A stretch of 64,000 nucleotides of DNA, from contig NZ_ATUS01000001.1 of assembly GCF_000420325.1 (NCBI RefSeq), positions 248,001-312,000 of the forward strand, given 5' to 3'. This DNA is from Spongiibacter tropicus DSM 19543 (GTDB taxonomy: Bacteria > Pseudomonadota > Gammaproteobacteria > Pseudomonadales > Spongiibacteraceae). Below the pieces are notes generated by a model. It made no database searches. It was not told the origin of the DNA and saw only the letters and a program-made list of their open reading frames with translations. Made by a program: the position numbers and the translations under genes. Below, in pieces: positions 45,275 to 55,037 of the stretch (its first letter is position 1; each line of letters begins with the position of its first letter).

Positions 45275-46573
45275 TCAGTCGCGCAGCGTATGACCATAGC
45301 GGCTAATCATGACAATAATAATCAAGGCCATAATTCCCGCCGCCCCCAAATAGGGATAGCTCGGCGAGAACTGGTATAGGAAACCGCCGGCCAAAGGCCC
45401 TGCCACAAATCCCAAACCCGCGATTGAGCCTAGCAAGCCAGCCAGCCCTCCCTGCTCATGCGATTCCACCACCATGGTTGCACTTGCCCCGTAAGCCGGT
45501 GCCGTCAACCCCATCCCAAAGCCGAACAGCCCCATGGCCGCCAGCAACATCCCGAGATTGCCGGAAAACGCCAACAGCAGGTAACCCATAAAACTGAAAG
45601 GCATACCGAGAAACAACAGCTTCATCGGTGGCCCGTTGTAGCGTTGCACAATCACAAACTGGGCAAACAGCATCGCCCCCGATGAGACGATCATCGCGGC
45701 GGAGAACCACTGTGCCGCTTCCACACCTTCGAGAGACAGCAGGTCCTGAAAATAGAAGCCCAGAGTCTGCTGCACCATGCCCAATAGCCCGTAGATGACA
45801 AAGCCGATCACAATGAACAATCGATAACGCGGGTCGAAATAGGACATTGCCTTAGGCTTGCGATCACGACTGGATTGATGTGGCGGCAATGCTGGCAGAA
45901 AGCGCCATACCGCCAATGCGACTAGTACCGATAGGAGCGCCTGCAAATATAAAGGAGCCAAGTAGCTGAAATGGACAAACCAAGCCAGCGCAGGGCCAAG
46001 CATTACCCCCAGTTGGTTGAAGGCCTGAAGCTTGGCCATGCCTTTCGCCCGCTGGCGGATTTCCGTCACATCAACCATATAGGCTGCAGAGGCCGGGTGC
46101 GCTGCCGACATCAGCGCCGCGTGTACCGCGCGACTGGCTATCAGCAGTAGATACAGCGCACCACCGCCCATAATCGCAGTTAGCCCCAGCCAGGCAACAC
46201 TGTTGAACAACAAGGTCCCTATCGCATAACCAAACAAGCCAATAATAATGACCGGCTTGCGCCCCCAGCGATCACTCTTGCGACCCCAGAATGGCGAGGT
46301 GATAAAGAAGACAAACGCCGTCAGTGCCGACAGCGAGGTAATCGCCAGCTCCTTGGGCGCCAGCTCGATATTGAGCAGCGGGATCTGCCAAATCATTTCA
46401 TGCAGAGCAAGCTCCCGCCCCAGCATTGGCAGAATCGCAAACACTACGCTCTGGCCCATACCCACTGCCATCATCGCGGCATATAGAGAGATCATCGCCC
46501 GCCAATCGGAGCGTGGGGAGTGGCTGTTTGCGTTCAAGTCAGTACCGTCTTTTGTTGGGACATTCGCAGGCAA
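45275..46573 (-). CDS. MFS transporter (DHA1-type drug/antiporter-like)
   Basis: 432 residues with twelve predicted membrane helices. The DHA1 signature is SPFWGRKSDRWGRKPVIIIG after helix 2 and the motif C-like GLMLGPALAWFVHFSY-type segment is here QLGVMLGPALAWFVHF. The N-terminal 25 residues are polar. A second-half LLGSIAGLGFVAGPLAGGF follows. TetA-like and other DHA1 exporters share these, but the substrate is unknown. It is a single-gene unit, convergent with no gene, and divergent from the AbgT transporter across 119 bases. Confidence 0.88.
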   Translation of the reverse strand: MPANVPTKDGTDLNANSHSPRSDWRAMISLYAAMMAVGMGQSVVFAILPMLGRELALHEMIWQIPLLNIELAPKELAITSLSALTAFVFFITSPFWGRKSDRWGRKPVIIIGLFGYAIGTLLFNSVAWLGLTAIMGGGALYLLLIASRAVHAALMSAAHPASAAYMVDVTEIRQRAKGMAKLQAFNQLGVMLGPALAWFVHFSYLAPLYLQALLSVLVALAVWRFLPALPPHQSSRDRKPKAMSYFDPRYRLFIVIGFVIYGLLGMVQQTLGFYFQDLLSLEGVEAAQWFSAAMIVSSGAMLFAQFVIVQRYNGPPMKLLFLGMPFSFMGYLLLAFSGNLGMLLAAMGLFGFGMGLTAPAYGASATMVVESHEQGGLAGLLGSIAGLGFVAGPLAGGFLYQFSPSYPYLGAAGIMALIIIVMISRYGHTLRD

Positions 46574-46692
46574 TGCATGTCATGTCGTTGTCTACAGCGA
46601 GCCGCATCTGGCAGACTTCCTGCTTCATGCGGCTACAGAACAGCCAAACATTCTACACGCTGCGCGGCAACCACCACAAAAGGTAATACAAG

Positions 46693-48204
46693 ATGACGAG
46701 GGTTCAGCAAGGACCACCACGTTTGCAGGCTTGGCTGAACCGACTCGAAGTGGTGGGTAATCGCCTGCCTCATCCGGTGCTGTTGTTTATTCTTCTGAGC
46801 ATCGCCCTCGTACTGTTATCGGCCCTGATGACCGCAACTCAGGTGTCGGCACAACACCCTGCCACCGGCGAGTGGCTGCACAGCCGTTCGCTGCTGTCCC
46901 GCGAAGGGCTGCTGTGGATGCTAAACAATGCCGTTGGCAACTTCACCGGCTTTGCCCCCGTTGGCCCGGTCATCGTAGCGATTATGGGCATTGCCATTGC
47001 CGAGCATTCGGGACTGCTGGCCTGTGTATTGAGCCGTCTCGCCCGCCGGGCATCGGAGCGCTACCTCAGTGCCGTGATCGTGTTTACCGGCGTTCTCTCA
47101 AGTATCGGTTTTGACTCTGGCTATGTGGTACTGATCCCCTTGGCAGCCCTGATCTTCAAAGCGGCGGGGCGACCCCCGCTGGCAGGTATTGCCGCTGCCT
47201 TCGCTGGCGTCTCCGGCGGCTACAGTGCCAACCTGATGCTGGGGCCTGTCGATGCCATCCTAGCGGGCATCAGCACTGAGGCGCTGTCGCTGGTGGCCCC
47301 GCAGGCCGAAGTACTGGTCAGCGACAACTATTATTTCATCATCGCGTCGACATTCCTGATCACTTTTATCGGCGCCTGGGTGAACGACCATATTGTTGAA
47401 CCCCGCCTTCGCTCAAACACGGATACCCCTCTGGAACAGTCCGTCGATGAAATCGCTAATCCCGCCGAGCGACGAGCACTTCGCTGGGTAGCCGTGTTTT
47501 CTGTCGCCTACTTAGCGCTGTTGATCAGCCTGGTCGCGTTACCGAACGGTCTGCTTCGCAACCCCGACGCCACTGGCATGGTGGCGTATCCACTGCTGAG
47601 GGGGATTGTGATTTTTATTGCGCTCTATGCTGGCATCGCCGGCATGTTATTTGGCTACCTCAGCGGCAAATTTACGCGTTCAAGCGATTGGGTCCTGGCG
47701 ATGGAGAAAGGCATGGCAACGCTGGCGGGCTATCTCGTACTGATGTTCTTTGCTGCGCAGTTTGTCAATTATTTCGCGTGGTCCGGCATTGGCGCGGTAG
47801 TCGCCATCAAGGGCGCACAGGCACTGGCCGCGTTGCAGTTGCCCAGCACCGCTCTGCTGGTGGCCTTCGTGCTGACTACTGCCGCCATCAATCTGCTGAT
47901 CGGCAGCGCCTCCGCCAAGTGGGCACTGATGGCGCCCATCTTTGTTCCCATGCTGTACATGCTGGGTATCGACGCAGCATCGGTACAGATGGCCTACCGG
48001 ATCGGCGACTCCAGCAGCAACATCATTACCCCGTTGATGCCTTACTTCGGTGTCGTCGTAGCGTTTATGCAGAAGCACGATGAACGCGCAGGTATCGGCA
48101 GTCTGATGGCACTGATGCTGCCCTACTCTGTTGCCCTGCTGCTTGGCTGGACGCTGATGCTTAGCCTGTGGATGCTGGCGGGCTTGCCGCTGGGACCAGG
48201 CTAA
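46693..48204 (+). CDS. AbgT family transporter
   Basis: 503 residues, about 11-13 membrane segments. Signatures are VGNRLPHPVLLFILLSIALV, GVSGGYSANLMLGPVDAILAGIS (re-entrant substrate loop), FAWSGIGAVVAIKGAQAL and, near the end, DSSSNIITPLMPYFGVVVAF, the paired AbgT motif. The family moves p-aminobenzoyl-glutamate or exports sulfonamide drugs in characterised members; here the substrate is unknown. An AAGG ribosome-binding site lies 8 bases before the ATG. It lies convergent with phoU, with a terminator-like hairpin between. Confidence 0.92.
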   Translation: MTRVQQGPPRLQAWLNRLEVVGNRLPHPVLLFILLSIALVLLSALMTATQVSAQHPATGEWLHSRSLLSREGLLWMLNNAVGNFTGFAPVGPVIVAIMGIAIAEHSGLLACVLSRLARRASERYLSAVIVFTGVLSSIGFDSGYVVLIPLAALIFKAAGRPPLAGIAAAFAGVSGGYSANLMLGPVDAILAGISTEALSLVAPQAEVLVSDNYYFIIASTFLITFIGAWVNDHIVEPRLRSNTDTPLEQSVDEIANPAERRALRWVAVFSVAYLALLISLVALPNGLLRNPDATGMVAYPLLRGIVIFIALYAGIAGMLFGYLSGKFTRSSDWVLAMEKGMATLAGYLVLMFFAAQFVNYFAWSGIGAVVAIKGAQALAALQLPSTALLVAFVLTTAAINLLIGSASAKWALMAPIFVPMLYMLGIDAASVQMAYRIGDSSSNIITPLMPYFGVVVAFMQKHDERAGIGSLMALMLPYSVALLLGWTLMLSLWMLAGLPLGPG

Positions 48205-48218
48205 GAGCCGCCACAAAC

Positions 48219-48254
48219 AAAAACGCCGTCGCCAGCCTGCGGCCGCGACGGCGT
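48219..48254 (-). terminator. Intrinsic terminator of the pst-phoU operon
   Basis: Ten-base inverted repeat ACGCCGTCGC / GCGACGGCGT with a 12-base GC-rich loop, followed on the minus strand by TTTTGTTTG, 18 bases after the phoU stop. On the plus strand there is no T-run, so it ends the phoU transcript and would only weakly stop abgT. Confidence 0.85.
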
Positions 48255-48271
48255 GATCATCACTGCAGTCA

Positions 48272-49000
48272 TTACTTTTTTGTCGATTCCTGAACCGCCG
48301 CACTCATTTCATCAATGTCGGCATGACGGACATCGGCGCCCTTCACCAGGTAAATCACGTGCTCGGCAATATTGCGGGCATGATCGCCGATCCGCTCCAG
48401 TGAGCGCAGCGCCCACAAGACCTGCAGTACCGAAGAGATCGTGCGCGGATCTTCCATCATATAAGTGACCAGACTGCGCATCGCAGTGCCGTATTCGATA
48501 TCGACAGCGTGGTCTTCCTCCGCCACTTCCAGTGCCTTGTCACTGTCAAAGCGGGCAAAGGCATCCAGCGCGTTGCGCACCATGCCCAGTACATGGTCTC
48601 CGATATGGCGAATCTCCAGCACACTGCGCGGCAGGCCACCCAGCTCACCCAGCTTAATCGCGGAATGGGCGACTTTGCAGGCCTCATCGCCCATGCGCTC
48701 CAGGTCACTGATAATCCGACTGATGGACAGTACCAGACGCAGGTCCGTCGCGGCGGGCTGGCGACGAGCCAGAATAATGGTGCAGTCCTCGTCGATAGAC
48801 AGTTCCAGTGCGTTCACAATACGGTCGCCACGATCCACGTCTTCTGCCAGACCGCTGTCCTGACTCATAAAGGCATTGATCGCATCGGCAACCTGCTTCT
48901 CAACCACACCGCCCATTTCCAGCATGCGGGTTTTAATATCATCCAGCTCAGTGTTGAACTGCTGGGAGATATGATGCGCGTGCAGATCTTTATCTTTCAT
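48272..49000 (-). CDS. phoU: Phosphate signalling protein PhoU
   Basis: 242 residues made of two similar three-helix repeats. PhoU motifs are HHISQQFNTELDDIKTRMLEMG at the N-terminus and, in each half, the metal-ligand cluster E/DxxxD, seen as DVDRGDRIVNALE and DHAVDIEY followed by RSLERIGDHARNIAEHVIYL and ISDLERMGDEACKVA. It inhibits PhoR when phosphate is ample and controls Pst flux. It is the last gene of pstSCAB-phoU and lies 36 bases after pstB, so it is probably translated from the same transcript. Confidence 0.97.
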   Translation of the reverse strand: MKDKDLHAHHISQQFNTELDDIKTRMLEMGGVVEKQVADAINAFMSQDSGLAEDVDRGDRIVNALELSIDEDCTIILARRQPAATDLRLVLSISRIISDLERMGDEACKVAHSAIKLGELGGLPRSVLEIRHIGDHVLGMVRNALDAFARFDSDKALEVAEEDHAVDIEYGTAMRSLVTYMMEDPRTISSVLQVLWALRSLERIGDHARNIAEHVIYLVKGADVRHADIDEMSAAVQESTKK

Positions 49001-49035
49001 ACTGTGATTCCTGCGACATCCGCCAACGTCACCAC

Positions 49036-49878
<843 letters not shown>

Positions 49879-49904
49879 AATTTTTACCGTCATGGCGTGG
49901 CCAA

Positions 49905-51605
49905 TTACATTTCCAGAGATTTGTATTTTTCGCGCAGGTGGTTGCGCAGTGCAACCGCACTGAGGTTAAGCAGCGCAATAATCACCACTAACAGCAGCGC
50001 TGTGGCATATACCAGCGGGCGCGCCGCCTCAACATTGGGGCTTTGAAAACCCACATCATAAATGTGAAAGCCCAGATGCATGAACTTTTGGTCAAGGTGG
50101 AAGTATGGGAAGTTGCCGTCCACCGGCAGCGACGGCGCCAGTTTAACGACCCCGACCAGCATCAGCGGAGCGACCTCGCCCGCAGCCCGAGCGACCGCCA
50201 AAATCAATCCGGTCATCATCGCAGGGCTGGTCATGGGCAACACGACCCGCCACAGCGTTTCCGCCTTGGTTGCACCCAGCGCCAGACTGCCTTCGCGCAA
50301 ATTGCGCGGGATGCGTGCCAAGCCTTCTTCCGTGGCAACAATCACCACAGGCAGTGTCAGCAATGCCAATGTTACCGAGGCCCACAACAAGCCCGGTGTA
50401 CCGAAGGTCGGCGACGGCAGCGCCTCGGGAAACAGGGCCTGATCAATCTCCGCCCCGACAAAATAGATAAAGAAGCCGAGACCGAACACCCCGTAGACAA
50501 TGGACGGCACGCCGGCCAGGTTGTTAACGGCAATGCGAACGATACGGGTCATCAAGCCCTGCTTCGCATACTCACGCAGGTAAACCGCAGCAATCACCCC
50601 AAAAGGCGTCACCATAATCGACATAATCAGCACCATGATGACCGTGCCGAAAATGGCCGGAAAAATCCCGCCTTCGGTATTTGCTTCGCGGGGCTCCTCA
50701 CTGAGAAACTCCCCGAACTTGGCGAAGTAGAACCCGACTTTATCCAGTGACGACATGGCATTGGGGCGATACGCCTGCACCACCGTCGATACGCGCTGTT
50801 CCCGACTTTGGCCCTGCGCGGTTTCCATCACAAAACTGTCGCGGTTCCACTGTGCATACAGCCCGTTCAGCTCTTTCTGCAATACCTTGTACTCGGCATC
50901 GAGCTCAGCGCGTTCGCTATCAATCTCCAGCTGGCGCTGCGCACGTTTGGCATCCGGCAGTTCTTCATCCAGTGCCAGACCACGCTCACGCAGGCGAAGC
51001 TTTTCCAGCCGGTAGTTCACTGCACCGATGGCCTTTTTCTCAATCCGTTCAATATCGTCATGGATCGCTTCAGCCCGCTCTATTCGCTGCTGAAAATCTG
51101 CCCATAAAGCGGCGTCATCGCTATATTCCTGACGCTGACCCGCTTCTTTAACACCCCTCAAAAAGCCGTAGAAGTTCCCCCATTCACGGCGCTCCAGCAC
51201 CACAGCATCCTCGGGAAATTCGGAATTTTTCAGGTAACGACTGAGCACCCAGCGAAAATCGGCGCCGCTGACATCGCGGTTACCGACCTTGACCAGCTCT
51301 CGCTGAATAAAAGAGTCCTCAGTATCCAGCACAAAACCGGCACTGGTCAGTTGTTCAATGGCGACTTCTTCGCTCTCCACCCTTTCCGCCATCACAATGG
51401 CCGATGAGCGTTCGGGAAGAGCATAGCTGGCGACGAATACATCGGCGGGCCAGAAGTGGCTGAAGCCTCTCACTGCCAACAAAATCAGCAGCCCAATGAC
51501 CGCCAGCGTGCTGACCGTCACAGCGGCAGCGTTGGCCCAGATCAGCGGCTCACCACCTTTGAACCAAGCCTTGATTCCCTGTTGTTGTTTACCTTGCAAT
51601 TGCAT
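49905..51605 (-). CDS. pstA: Phosphate ABC transporter permease PstA, extended form
   Basis: 566 residues, about twice the usual PstA (about 295). After the first membrane helix (about 27-48) comes a region of about 270 residues predicted outside the membrane, including long charged helices with coiled-coil character at 165-260 ([21 protein letters not shown]). The permease core then starts at about residue 325 with [23 protein letters not shown], the ABC-permease EAA-like loop [17 protein letters not shown] and [17 protein letters not shown]. It forms the membrane channel with PstC. The start is 16 bases after pstC. Confidence 0.93.
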   Translation of the reverse strand: MQLQGKQQQGIKAWFKGGEPLIWANAAAVTVSTLAVIGLLILLAVRGFSHFWPADVFVASYALPERSSAIVMAERVESEEVAIEQLTSAGFVLDTEDSFIQRELVKVGNRDVSGADFRWVLSRYLKNSEFPEDAVVLERREWGNFYGFLRGVKEAGQRQEYSDDAALWADFQQRIERAEAIHDDIERIEKKAIGAVNYRLEKLRLRERGLALDEELPDAKRAQRQLEIDSERAELDAEYKVLQKELNGLYAQWNRDSFVMETAQGQSREQRVSTVVQAYRPNAMSSLDKVGFYFAKFGEFLSEEPREANTEGGIFPAIFGTVIMVLIMSIMVTPFGVIAAVYLREYAKQGLMTRIVRIAVNNLAGVPSIVYGVFGLGFFIYFVGAEIDQALFPEALPSPTFGTPGLLWASVTLALLTLPVVIVATEEGLARIPRNLREGSLALGATKAETLWRVVLPMTSPAMMTGLILAVARAAGEVAPLMLVGVVKLAPSLPVDGNFPYFHLDQKFMHLGFHIYDVGFQSPNVEAARPLVYATALLLVVIIALLNLSAVALRNHLREKYKSLEM

Positions 51606-51621
51606 CTTTTATCCCGCCCGA

Positions 51622-53844
51622 TCAGAGGTTGCCATAGCGCTGCCTGAGGCGCTGCCTGACCGTTTCGGCCACGGTGTTAACGACAAAGGTGAACATAAAC
51701 AGCACGAATGCCGCGAGGAAGAGCACTCGATAGTGACTGCTGTCGACTTCCGTTTCACCTATTTCCACGGCGATATTCGCCGCCAATGTCCGCATACCCT
51801 CGAAGATATTGGCGTCCATAATCGGAGTATTCCCCGTTGCCATCAGTACAATCATGGTTTCGCCAACCGCGCGACCCATGCCAATCATCAGCGCGGAGAA
51901 AATACCGGGGCTCGCGGTAGGCATCACGACTCCCACCAGGCTTTGCCAAGGTGTGGCGCCGAGAGCCAGTGATCCATAACTGAGGTGTTTGGGAACGGAG
52001 AAAATAGCGTCTTCAGCGATAGAGAAGATGGTTGGAATCACCGCAAACCCCATCGCCACCCCAACCACCAGCGCATTGCGCTGATCGAAGGCAATACCAA
52101 GATCATTGGTCAGCCAGGCGCGCATATCACCGCTGAAGAAGGCACGTTCCATCGGTGCGCTCAGTTCGACACAACCCATCACTACCGCGATGACCACCGG
52201 CACCAGCAGCACCGGGTGCCAGCCGTCGGGCACGCGATTCCGCCAATCCGCCGGGATGCGTGACCAGCACCACGCGAACGCCAAAATCGAGACCGGCATG
52301 GCAATAAACACCGAGAACACCGCCGGGAGATTGCGTTCAATGAACGGCGCCAGCCAAAGCCCGGCGAGGAACCCGAGGATAACGGTCGGCAAGGCCTCCA
52401 TGAGTTCGATGATCGGCTTCACCTTGCGGCGCAGCGCCGGTGCCATGAAATAGGCCGTGTAGATAGCCCCGCAAATCGCCAGTGGCGCGGCAATCAGCAT
52501 GGCGTAAAAGGCGGCTTTCAGGGTACCAAACGCCAACGGAGCAAAACTGTACTTCGGCTCGAAATCATTGTCTGCCGCCGAGGACTGCCAAACGTAGTCG
52601 GGCTCTGGATAGCTTTCGTACCAAACCTTGCTCCACAACACGGACCAGGAAACTTCAGGGTGCTCGTTGTGCACAGCATACCGCTGGATAGTGCCCTGCC
52701 CGGATTCGACCAGCAGCGCATCTGCCCGAGGCGCGATAGCCAGACCGGATACCTGTTTTGCGTCCAGGTCCTGACTCAGAAGTCGACGCTCGGATGTACT
52801 GTGGTATATGTCGAGGTGGCCGTCCCGGCTGACACTGAGGAAGCCTTTCCGGCGATGTTCGGTAACCAGCTCGCTCGGCGTACTTTCCGCGTCAAAGCGA
52901 CGGACGAACTGCAATCGATAGCCGGTGTCGCGGCTGGCATCACGCACAACAAACCACTGACTGATCTCGCCCTTATCCGTGGCCGTCAACAGCGAGATTC
53001 CGCCCAGCAAGAACCGGGCATCAGTCAGACTGCCACCCTCTGCGAGACGTCCGCGATCGGTAATCTTCAGGCTGCGCATATCAATCAGCCGGTAATCGCC
53101 CTGCTGACTCAAGACATACAACCAATGCTGGCGCGGACCGATCAACAGATAGTCTGCAGGGACGTCCAGCGTCGGCAGTTTAAGAATCTCTTCTTCCAGC
53201 GTGACCTCCTCGGTAAGGAAGTCTTCTTCTTTGGTCCAGCGCCGCCCAACCAGATGTCCATCGCTCACGCCAACAATCAGCAGCGCATCTTCACTGTCTC
53301 TAAGCGCCAGCTTGTCCAGCGCCGCCTCGGCAACCTCTACCCCGTCGTTGCCGTAAGGGTAGCGCAGCAGCGGTGTAATCACGCGCTTGTCGCCGGGATA
53401 ACTTACACGATAGTCGTGTTTAACAATCAGTACTCGACCGTCGTCCTGCCCCAGGGCAATGACGCGACTGTCTTCCGACTCCAGCGCGAAGCTGCGAATC
53501 GCCGAGGATAAAGGCAACTGCTCGCGCAGGACTTCGTCCCCATTCTGAGCATTGAAAAACAGGGCATCACCCTGATTGCCCAGGCGGAAGCCGATTTCCG
53601 TCTGCTCTTCGATCGCATGGTAAAGGGGGGCTTCGGTAACCGGCAGGGTAAACTGCTCTTCCAGCTCGATATCTGCCGATGTAAACAGAGGCAGAATTTC
53701 GTAGAGAAGATAGAAGAAGATCAACAGAATAGATAACAGCACACCGATACCACCAGCGGTGATCGTTGCGGTGGTCATCTTATCCTTAATATGCCGCCAC
53801 CGGCGCTGCGCCGACGCAGCTGCCCGCACCTCGGATTGCTTCAT
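51622..53844 (-). CDS. pstC: Phosphate ABC transporter permease PstC, extended form with predicted beta-propeller
   Basis: 740 residues, about 2.4 times the usual PstC. The first membrane helix is at about 26-52. Residues 55-430 then carry repeated short blades such as VIALGQDDGRVLIVKHD, LIVGVSDGHLVGRRW, GEISQWFVV, FLSVSRDGHLDIYHS and GQGTIQRYAV, which look like WD40/propeller repeats. The permease core begins near residue 440 (FGTLKAAFYAMLIAAPLAI) and holds [18 protein letters not shown] plus GMGRAVGETMIVLMATGN. The insert would face the periplasm. It lies downstream of a stem-loop after pstS. Confidence 0.93.
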   Translation of the reverse strand: MKQSEVRAAASAQRRWRHIKDKMTTATITAGGIGVLLSILLIFFYLLYEILPLFTSADIELEEQFTLPVTEAPLYHAIEEQTEIGFRLGNQGDALFFNAQNGDEVLREQLPLSSAIRSFALESEDSRVIALGQDDGRVLIVKHDYRVSYPGDKRVITPLLRYPYGNDGVEVAEAALDKLALRDSEDALLIVGVSDGHLVGRRWTKEEDFLTEEVTLEEEILKLPTLDVPADYLLIGPRQHWLYVLSQQGDYRLIDMRSLKITDRGRLAEGGSLTDARFLLGGISLLTATDKGEISQWFVVRDASRDTGYRLQFVRRFDAESTPSELVTEHRRKGFLSVSRDGHLDIYHSTSERRLLSQDLDAKQVSGLAIAPRADALLVESGQGTIQRYAVHNEHPEVSWSVLWSKVWYESYPEPDYVWQSSAADNDFEPKYSFAPLAFGTLKAAFYAMLIAAPLAICGAIYTAYFMAPALRRKVKPIIELMEALPTVILGFLAGLWLAPFIERNLPAVFSVFIAMPVSILAFAWCWSRIPADWRNRVPDGWHPVLLVPVVIAVVMGCVELSAPMERAFFSGDMRAWLTNDLGIAFDQRNALVVGVAMGFAVIPTIFSIAEDAIFSVPKHLSYGSLALGATPWQSLVGVVMPTASPGIFSALMIGMGRAVGETMIVLMATGNTPIMDANIFEGMRTLAANIAVEIGETEVDSSHYRVLFLAAFVLFMFTFVVNTVAETVRQRLRQRYGNL

Positions 53845-53913
53845 ACGTTTAAAACTCTGCTTCTGTGAATACGTGAAATGCTACAGCCACCGCATGTCGT
53901 CAGCGTGACAGCA

Positions 53914-53946
53914 ATGCGGGGACACTGCTCACAGCCATCCCCGCAT
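53914..53946 (-). promoter_or_regulatory. Stem-loop between pstS and pstC
   Basis: Nine-base inverted repeat ATGCGGGGA / TCCCCGCAT with a 15-base loop, 15 bases after the pstS stop. There is no T-run on the minus strand. This position suits a 3' stabiliser or partial stop that makes pstS RNA more abundant than pstCAB. Confidence 0.6.
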
Positions 53947-53960
53947 CAGTTGAGTCCGAG

Positions 53961-54929
53961 TTACATATCCAGCTTCTTGAGGATACGTTCTACGACACTC
54001 GCGGGCAGCGGCACATAACCATCTTTCACCACCACTTCCTGGCCCTGCTTAGACAGCACCATTTTCAGGAACTCGCGCTCAAGCGGAGCCAATGGCTTGT
54101 TCGGCGCCTTGTTCACATAGACGTAGAGGAAGCGCGAAAGCGGATAACTGCCATTGATCGCGTTTTCCGGGTTGGCGGCGACTGCGGCACTTTTGTCGCT
54201 CTTGGCAATGGGCACAGCACGGACACTGGAAGTGGTGTAACCGATACCGCTGTAGCCAATACCGTTAACTGATGTGGATACTGACTGAACAACAGAAGCC
54301 GATCCTGGCTGCTCGTTCACACCGTTTTTGAAATCCCCTTTACACAGCGCTTCACCCTTGAAGTAGCCGTAAGTACCCGATACCGAGTTCCGGCCAAACA
54401 TTTGAATATCGCGCCCTTCCCAGGCGCCAGTCATACCCAGTTGCCCCCAGCGGCGAACATCATCCGGGTAGCCACATTTGCGGGTGCTGGAGAAGATCGC
54501 ATCCACCTCGGCCAGCGTCATACCATCGATGGGGTTGTCTTTGTGGACAAAGATAGCCAGGGCGTCAATGGCCACCGGGACGGCCGTCGGCTTGTAGCCG
54601 AAACGCGCTTCAAAGGCTTCTATTTCCTTGTCCTTCATTTTGCGGCTCATTGGCCCCATATTGGACGTGCCTTCTGTCAGCGCCGGCGGCGCAGTGGAAG
54701 ACCCCGCAGCCTGAATCTGAATATTGACGTTGGGATAGTTGCGCTTGAAATCCTCGCCCCACAGCGTCATCAGGTTTGCGAGCGTATCCGAGCCAACGCT
54801 GGACAGGTTTCCGGAAACGCCGGATGCTTTTTCATAGGTGGGCAGGCCCGCATCCACATCGGTCGCGGCACTGGCCAGTGAAGAAGAAAGGCCAATTACT
54901 GCAGCAATCAGGCAATTTTTGAGTTTCAC
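53961..54929 (-). CDS. pstS: Phosphate-binding periplasmic protein PstS
   Basis: 322 residues from a GTG, with GGGAG 7 bases before; an ATG six codons upstream is less likely because it would break the signal peptide. A signal peptide covers about residues 1-22 (ending SSLASAA). Phosphate-site residues are in [16 protein letters not shown] near the N-terminus, [18 protein letters not shown] near 75 and [12 protein letters not shown], plus [16 protein letters not shown], a PstS mark. It belongs to the PstS-2 branch without a lipobox. It binds phosphate in the periplasm and passes it to PstCA. Pho-box-like repeats lie upstream. Confidence 0.96.
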   Translation of the reverse strand: MKLKNCLIAAVIGLSSSLASAATDVDAGLPTYEKASGVSGNLSSVGSDTLANLMTLWGEDFKRNYPNVNIQIQAAGSSTAPPALTEGTSNMGPMSRKMKDKEIEAFEARFGYKPTAVPVAIDALAIFVHKDNPIDGMTLAEVDAIFSSTRKCGYPDDVRRWGQLGMTGAWEGRDIQMFGRNSVSGTYGYFKGEALCKGDFKNGVNEQPGSASVVQSVSTSVNGIGYSGIGYTTSSVRAVPIAKSDKSAAVAANPENAINGSYPLSRFLYVYVNKAPNKPLAPLEREFLKMVLSKQGQEVVVKDGYVPLPASVVERILKKLDM

Positions 54930-54982
54930 CGTCGTCTCCCAAGTCATGCAAAAGGTCGTAGATTTAACACGGCCGTCATTTT

Positions 54983-55032
54983 ATCGACGAAATATGACTA
55001 AATTGTTACAAGCAGCGTAGCTTTTATTACAG
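54983..55032 (-). promoter_or_regulatory. Array of Pho-box-like half-sites upstream of pstS
   Basis: On the minus strand, TTGTAAC (55005-55011), TAGTCAT (54994-55000) and CGTCGAT (54983-54989) are spaced every 11 bases, as in a PhoB array; CTGTAAT (55026-55032) lies 21 bases before. Each has mismatches to TGTCAT. A TTAAAT-like -10 lies at about 54961. It lies between the phoR stop and the pstS start. Confidence 0.55.
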
Positions 55033-55037
55033 CGTTG

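Noticed and set aside
45037-45297. 86-codon minus-strand frame in the gap upstream of fimV
   Set aside because: Begins inside the MFS gene end and covers the inverted repeats; no family similarity.
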